Shown here: positions 56,441 through 64,000 of the stretch, in pieces
Position numbering within the stretch: position 1 is the stretch's first letter
Layout of the letters: every line of letters starts with the position of its first letter
Assembly (NCBI GenBank): GCA_020080175.1
Contig: JAGHQL010000017.1
Span: 62,001 to 126,000 of the forward strand
Length of the DNA: 64,000 bases
Source of the DNA: Glutinoglossum americanum
Taxonomy: Eukaryota > Ascomycota > Geoglossomycetes > Geoglossales > Geoglossaceae
Reading direction: 5' to 3'
Program-made: the position numbers and the translations under genes
Notes under the pieces: generated by a model
What the model was told of the DNA's origin: nothing
Seen by the model: the letters and a program-made list of their open reading frames with translations, nothing else
Database searches by the model: none

Positions 56441-59119
56441 GATAGCTATCTTCACACTAACAGTTACGGTGGACAGCCAAATCTACAACAGAACTCCGCC
56501 CGCACCAGACTCAGATCTTTGGGAGCAATCGCGGTTTTCGTGTGGCCACTGCAGCCAGAAAACGTGGGAATTCCAGAAGCCTACAAAGGGCCAATGCTCA
56601 GGGAATACGCATTTGCCGGTCACTGACCATCGCAAGATCGCGCATCTTGCCCTGTAGGTGAAGGAGATGCTTATCCCTTTTTTCGGGAATAAGAGGGTCA
56701 GATGGACGGGAAGCCCCGGTCAAGCGGTGAGGTGATCCGAGGAGGTGGGTAATACGATCGGGACAAGTCTCCCTCCCCCGTAGAAACGATAGCCAACTTC
56801 CTCAACTGTTGCGGCATCGTATCACTGCGTTTAGGTGGGCGGTGGCTGATGTGGATCCGGCACGCAGAATGATGATTTTTGCTCGAACCAGCACATGTCC
56901 AATTTCGTCGAAATCCTGGTAAGGATTTGCAGCGGGCCTGTGCAGCCTCGTGGCAATTGTTGGGGTCGGTCTAGAACTTTGCACACCTGAGACTCACCCA
57001 TGTGCTCTTCGTGCAGCCTCTTGTTTGCAATGCCTGAACACGCTGAGACGTTTCCCTGCGTCCTTACGCCATAGCGAACCCATAGAAATGTTCTCTGGAG
57101 TTTCCTTTCCTGTAAGATCCTAAAAATCAAAACGTTGTGTGTGTGTTTTCCGGCGAAGAGCACATTTTCCTATTGGCGAGTCTTACTCGTCGCAACTTCA
57201 AGCCTTTGACAGTTGAGGCATACTATCCTTGTCCCTGAATCTGATCCTTGGCAACAGGACAGCAGCGGACACACAGACCATGACGGAAAGACCCACTTTC
57301 GCGTTCGCTTCTCTCATCCATGAAAGAGGAATTATTAGTCTCACGAAACGCTGCAAGAGCAAGCCCTCATATAGTGTAACCCGGCCTCAAATTTGTCTGT
57401 TGTCTCATAGGACTCTCCTCCGGCATCAGTGCTAGCCCATTGTCTTCTTCGTCTGTGCGCTATCTGTTCTTTGAGCTTCTTCCGAAGCAAAATCCGCGAG
57501 AACCCGCCATCGATTTCGATTGAAGCGCTCGTAATCCACTACAATCCACTTGCGGAACCAGTTTCACGGCAACCCGAAAGATAAGCTGAACCTCAAACTT
57601 CCCAGACGCCATCCCGAGCGAAACCCGCGAGTCAATTCGAGTTCCTGCCTAACTTTCTCCGCAAAAGCAACGTCTTTCGGCCCGAACGGCTCCTTTGAGG
57701 AGCATATCCTGTTGCACGAACGAATCTCTCGAAGCGCCTGGCAACTCACTGGCTCTCACGCTTGTGGACAGACACCTCTGGATCCTCAGGGTTCCTGCCT
57801 AATTGGTCCCCAAACCATCACTCAAATAGAGCCCTCCCTGCAGCTTGTGGATCGGTGTTTGGAGTCACAGATTACGGATCTATTCGCTTTTTGCCCTTCA
57901 AGACTGCAAGAGCCCTACACTATACACATTACAACTTAAGGAGGCGGTAATTTCATCCCTCGCAGCAAACGGATCAACCAAATCTACGACTCGCACACTG
58001 GAAAGACAGGCCATCTTGATTAGGGCCCTGTTCCTGAACACTCGAGTATACCTACAGACAATATTGGCGGATACGCATCTCTGAGTATTGCATCTTTACA
58101 AGCGCCTGCATATACGCGCACGCTGCCGACCAGCGTCGTTGAGCTCAGCTTGGCTCCATAGCTGTTTACTTCATACTTTTTTTGCAGCCGAAGCATACCT
58201 CTCGTGGTACCGCTCAAATTCAGACGAACATTTGGTCCGCTCTCCAAGGGATTGGTGCACGTTCCCGTCGATTTGGGCTTGCGGCGATCTCGACTGCGAC
58301 GGCCTACTTCTTTGTTCCTTTCCGGATCTGGGCCACTGCCTCGGTCCACGGAATCTTGCACTCGGCTACCTCCGAATTAGATTAGGGCTGGCCTGAGAGC
58401 ATCAACCTAGGAGGGACCATCCGCGGAACAATAAAAAAAAAGAATTGTTCATCTGGTAATCACGTCCTAACTTGGTTTAAACCGAACAGCGAGCCGCGTA
58501 GTTAATTCTATCGATCGCTTCGCTCCTGTACGCTGGCTCAACATTCTGCTCCCGGGACCCACGTGGCTGGGAAAGTGTTCCCAATCCTTGCCCATAGTAA
58601 TTCAAGGTAAGAGAAAAAAAATATATCTTGACCCTTACCCAATGCATTGTCATCCGTCATCGTTTAAATGAAGACCAAGATTAATTACCTAATGTTTCCA
58701 TTTACTTTAATGTTGTGCCAGTATCACCTCGGGGATCATGAGCCGCAATAGATGCTGATAAGTTCACAGAGGTGTCTGGTTATTGTTGCGAGGGGCCGAT
58801 CCTCTCCCGTCTCGTTAGTGACACGCGCCACGACACGGACCACTTGCTACCGTCGGAACGCTGGGAGGGCGCCGTAGTCTCTACAAAAGAGACAAGGTTG
58901 GAAAAAGCATTTCCTATTCAATTGATGCGACGACCCGTTTGCGGGTGCGCTGAGGCAAGTCTGATTTATCCTTGGAAATTGTGTCTTCGCTACCGCCAAC
59001 TTCGAACTACGACTACTGGCTATCCAAGTCGGCTTCCACCAAGGGTTTTCAAAACCGCGTTGCAACCCGCAAATTCGCTCACCCTCACATAACGTTCGGA
59101 GAGCTCCTTTGCTGCGATA

Positions 59120-60599
<1,480 letters not shown>

Positions 60600-61764
60600 T
60601 CAGATTTCACAATGGAATGGGCCCTATCTCGCTAAGTGCTTACTATAGACATGGTCTGATATCCACTAGTTCTTGGATTATCTTGCCTACTAGACCATAA
60701 ATACCTTTCCTTGGCTTTCCTCTAATTCTGCCTGTTTACAAGCGACGCATTTTCTTCTGGTGTTCTCTCGTTCTACTTTCACCGGTTATTGTGATAGGAG
60801 CGGACCGCGAGTCTGCGTGTACTCCTAAAATCTGTATATATACCCCCAAGTTTTGGACGATGGTTACTTTAGTACATAACTCTCAGTGTTGATGCCTCTG
60901 TGAGGCGTCACCTGTTGCCTTCCTGTTACTCTACTTGTATTCTTTTCGGCGGCTTTAGTTCACGGCATCTTAGGTTGAGATAATCAAGGTGTGGACTTCT
61001 GAAACGGCAACTGGAGCTTTGTTGATTGATCTGCCCCCCTTCCTGTAACCAAAAGGGTCATTTTCTTAATCTTACTCTCCATTTTCTTCTCCCCTGTCTG
61101 GAATGCCCCTGATGATGGTACGACGCCGACGATGATAGGACCTGGTGGTGTGGACTGGAAACTTCGCTTTTGTTCTGCTGGTGAGGCCTACTGGCATTTT
61201 GCTCGGACCTGCGAATAGAGATCGGTCAATCTAGATAATCATCCAAACTCTTACTTGATGTGAGCGAGTTTCTCCGTAATACTTGCGAAGGCCTAGGATC
61301 TTGGAACCTAGTGGCCGACAATTATTAGTATTTTGATGCAGACTGGAGTCCCTAATTGGAGGGTTAAAGGGCTCATGTAAAATATTCGGGGGGCACTTGC
61401 ACATATTTTAGGAAAGACAATGATCGGAATTTTGGGCGGTTTGCTTGGAGTGACCCTTATCGATAGTTGCCAGGGAAACGCGTTCGCACAGATTCATGTT
61501 TACTGTACCTGCATACCGAACCTACCCATTCATTCCCAAATCAACATTATCCCAACATAACATCCATCAAACTCTCGATCCTTGAGAGTGAATGCCTTAG
61601 GTAGTTTATCGTTCAAAACATCTTTATTCCCGTGAAAGAGAACGATATAGTGAAGCCTGTTAGCGGTAGGTTGACGCTATTCCAAGTCGTGTTTCATAGT
61701 ATCCCCGAATTTTCCTAACGTCCCCGAGCCCGAGTACAGAATTTTAGAACATTAAGCAACTGCA
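60600..61764. other. intergenic, C2H2 gene 3' flank and formin promoter/leader
   Basis: About 1.17 kb between two same-direction genes. The AT content rises toward the formin start. No coding frame of note and no repeats were seen. Confidence 0.6.
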
Positions 61765-64000
61765 ATGATATCCTCAACACGAATCGACCAAGGACAACAC
61801 CATAGGCGGACGAAATCATCAGTGCTCAAGTCGATAATAACACCGCGTAATCACAAGAGAAACCCGTCTGCAGGAGCAGCAATATCCTACAGCACTCCTA
61901 ACGACCCAAAGAGCATTTACAACACTACGACACCACTTCCACTCCTCCATGTCGATAATTTGAGTACCAACACTACACCGCTCGGCGAATTATTCCAGAG
62001 TCGAGAGTGCGCACCAACATTGTCCAAGAAGCAGGCAAATGGACCCGATGACAGGCCAGCAACAAGCCCGGGAAGGCCATTACACAAGAAAACGCTGAGC
62101 TCAGTTTCATTGAGCTCACTGGCAGCGAAGCATAGAGCCAGGGAGGGCAAGACCGAGGACAAGACCAGGGGTGGAGATGCAGGAGGTGAACCTAAGGACG
62201 CTGGCAAGAAGCTCAAAAAGTCCAAGTCGCAGACTAATTTCCAGGCGTTGTTGTCTCGGCCAAAGTCTTCAAAGGGTTGCGAGCAGGCTCCCGAGAGCCG
62301 AAACCCGAAAGACAAAGAGAATCGAACGCCACCGACATCTCCAATAACCGCTCCGCCTCCAATCTACGCTCAGTTTGCGTCGCGGCCGGTACAGTCAGGG
62401 ACTGCGACCAACGTACCGCTAAGTGGTGTCTCAGATGTAGATCGTGAAATGTCACTTTATACACCCCAAGCATATACACCGTCCAAACAACGGAACTTCC
62501 ACGGCCTTTATGAACGACCAACGCTCGCCAAGCGTGACGAGATAGTCAGCAGACGTCCAAAGTCGGCATATCTACCATCTAGCACCTCAACTAGCTCTTT
62601 TGTAGAGACGTTAGCTAACATTAGAAAGAGTAGCACTAACCGGGCTCTCCCTCCTGCCTCACCAAGAGATGCCTCGGGCGGGGAGAAATCAGGGGCTGGT
62701 CAGCCGAGGCGGGTGTCTTGGGAGGAAAGGGTTTCGAAGCATAGGTCCAGCGGCGAGAATTCGAGAACCGCCGCTGAGAAGCCTAAGGAGGGCCTGACAG
62801 TCGCCAAACGGGGATCGAGGGTTATGGCGGCCGTTGCTGCATTCAATGGTAGATCAAAAGACATTAAGAAAGATGTTCAGATGGATCCCAAGAATATTGA
62901 GAGTGCCTTCGAAGCATTGCTTGTGAGCCAGCACCCTTCTTGAAGTTCTCTAGTTTAGGCTAACAAAGTATTCAAATTGAAGGATTCAAGAAATGTTCCA
63001 CAGAATATGCGTCAAAAGCTAAGGTCGCTGGATACCCATATCAAAGCGGACTTCATCAAGCAGGATAAAGCCGAGTCTGCAACAGCTAAGTCGGCACCGT
63101 CTAGCTCAGCACGAACGACACTATGGGGAGCCACACCATCAACGAGTACTACACCAGAACAGCAAGAGCAAGTGGAAAGGGGCAAAATTAGCTCCGGAGT
63201 CATGAAGGAGAATTCTGGCCCTTCCAGCCCAGGTAAAAGGGCAAGGCCGAGGAGTAAGACATTCAGCATCAGCAGAACTGATGTTTCACCTATAAAGAAG
63301 CAGAAGTCCGACTCTGGGACTACGGGGAGGGCAAAATCTAGCAACTTCTCGACATCAAGCTCTACAGCCTCGCTTCATTCATTCGGCGGTGCTCAGGTAA
63401 CGACAACTGGGCCAGCTGGAAAACCCAAGCCGGCCATCCCCGAGGAGTTTGTTGCATACTTAAGGAAGGTGCAGAAACCTGAGAACGTAGAGGTTGGTCG
63501 TCTTCACAAGCTACGGCTTGTGCTCAGGAACGAAAGGGTCGCTTGGGTGGACTCCTTCATCACTATGGGTGGAATGGACGAGATCATAAGTCTTCTCCAT
63601 AGGATTATGAAAGTTGAGTGGAGGTGTGTGCTCTCGTTTCCTTTCTCTCACTAAGGATCCAGCTCATCAGGCTATATAGAGAGGAACATGAAGATGCGCT
63701 TCTTCATGAGGTACTCCTCTGTCTCAAAGCACTTTGCACAACCGTAATAGCACTTCAAAGGCTCTCCGATATCCAATCCTCACTCTTTCCTGCTCTATTG
63801 AACATGATCTTCGATGCAGAGAAGAAGGGGCCAAGCGAATTCACCACCCGAGGGATTATCTTCAGTCTCATATGTAAGCTCATATCTGCGTATATCCAAG
63901 CGTCCGTTTCTAAACACAAAGGTAGTTACCTACCTGGAAGCCGCACCACCCCACGAACGTGCCTCTCGGGCCCAGATCATCCTTTCCTACCTAAGGGATC
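61765..64000 (+). CDS. sepA: Bni1/SepA-type formin, N-terminal part (cut by the window edge)
   Basis: Formins nucleate and elongate actin cables at hyphal tips and septa and are switched on by Rho GTPases. Exons seen: 61765-62922, 62983-63623, 63680-63873 and 63926 to the edge, about 689 residues. The first 375 residues are basic, Ser/Pro-rich and disordered. The GTPase-binding/FH3 region then begins: FEALL joined to DSRNVPQNMRQKLRSLD across the first intron, then HIKADFIKQDK. A disordered insert (about 415-530) interrupts it. It resumes with VAYLRKVQ, LHKLRLVLRNERVAWVDSF and GGMDEIISLLHRIM, and exon 3 gives EEHEDALLHEVLLCLKALC. FH1, FH2 and DAD lie beyond the edge. The intron at 62923-62982 (60 nt, GCTAAC branch site) was chosen over a shorter 36-nt option. 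The last acceptor (GGTAG) is inferred from the restored IFTYLEAAPPHERA. Confidence 0.88.

Larger units (their letters stand above)
52235..59119. other. 6.9 kb gene-poor interval
   Basis: This is the longest stretch without a convincing gene. It contains the epsin promoter, a possible small membrane-protein frame (53171-53431), GC-rich overlapping frames on both strands at 54.5-55.25 kb that I could not resolve, a GACAG-rich repeat at 56401-56440, and presumably the long promoter and leader of the C2H2 gene (about 57.2-59.1 kb). No transposase, reverse transcriptase, terminal repeat or AT-rich decay was recognised. It may hold non-coding RNAs or lineage-specific genes. Confidence 0.5.

Noticed and set aside
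57550-57939. 129-codon plus-strand frame upstream of the C2H2 gene
   Set aside because: No domain and no splice path to the C2H2 exons; more likely part of a long leader or plain intergenic sequence.
62923-62958. 36-nt intron option in the formin gene
   Set aside because: It is in phase but too short for a fungal spliceosomal intron; the 60-nt option has a GCTAAC branch site and restores FEALL-DSRNVP.

Overview
The window is nuclear DNA of a filamentous ascomycete (Pezizomycotina). Almost every gene is broken by short GT..AG introns (about 50 to 320 nt, many with a CTAAC-type branch site). The gene content is eukaryotic and fungal: a Nup98-Nup96 precursor, Cdc4, Blm10, epsin, a Bni1/SepA formin, dynactin p27 and GPI mannosyltransferase 2. 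Gene spacing is wide, and several genes have long pyrimidine-rich leaders. The class within Pezizomycotina cannot be fixed from the sequence alone.

Layout. A possible 3' end of a gene enters at the left edge (3-104). Then: a GPI-anchored-type serine carboxypeptidase (minus, 1083-3356); the F-box/WD40 protein Cdc4 (plus, 6370-9877); a mitochondrial EngB-type GTPase (minus, 10571-11801), divergent from the ATP synthase assembly factor Fmc1 (plus, 12035-12382); a Myb/SANT protein with an AT-hook (plus, 15996-17595); an unusual protein kinase (plus, 18982-20246); dynactin p27 (minus, 20928-21554); a conserved-looking protein of unknown function (minus, 22904-24787); GPI18/PIG-V (plus, 26148-27712); the proteasome activator Blm10 (plus, 28446-34478); the Nup98-Nup96 precursor (minus, 35910-42830), divergent from a centrin Cdc31 (plus, 43606-44493); an RGG-YTH RNA-binding protein (minus, 45512-48761); epsin (minus, 50225-52234); a 6.9 kb stretch without a convincing gene (52235-59119); a four-finger C2H2 factor (plus, 59120-60599); and the N-terminal part of a Bni1/SepA formin, cut by the right edge (61765-64000).

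How the genes relate. These are mostly conserved housekeeping genes, not a metabolic or defence cluster. Two divergent pairs may share promoters and a cellular compartment: EngB/Fmc1 (mitochondrial, 233 bp apart) and Nup98-96/Cdc31 (nuclear pore, 775 bp apart). All splice joins listed were worked out by hand from reading-frame continuity and family motifs; the joins are in phase across every gene. I found no tRNA, rRNA, CRISPR, transposon or virus-derived element, and no multi-gene system that looks undescribed. The most interesting points are unusual motif variants in known proteins (Blm10 C-terminus Y-F-A, kinase loop HTDINQRN, Nup98 cleavage site HF|T, a proline-rich insert in centrin) and one uncharacterised 627-residue protein.
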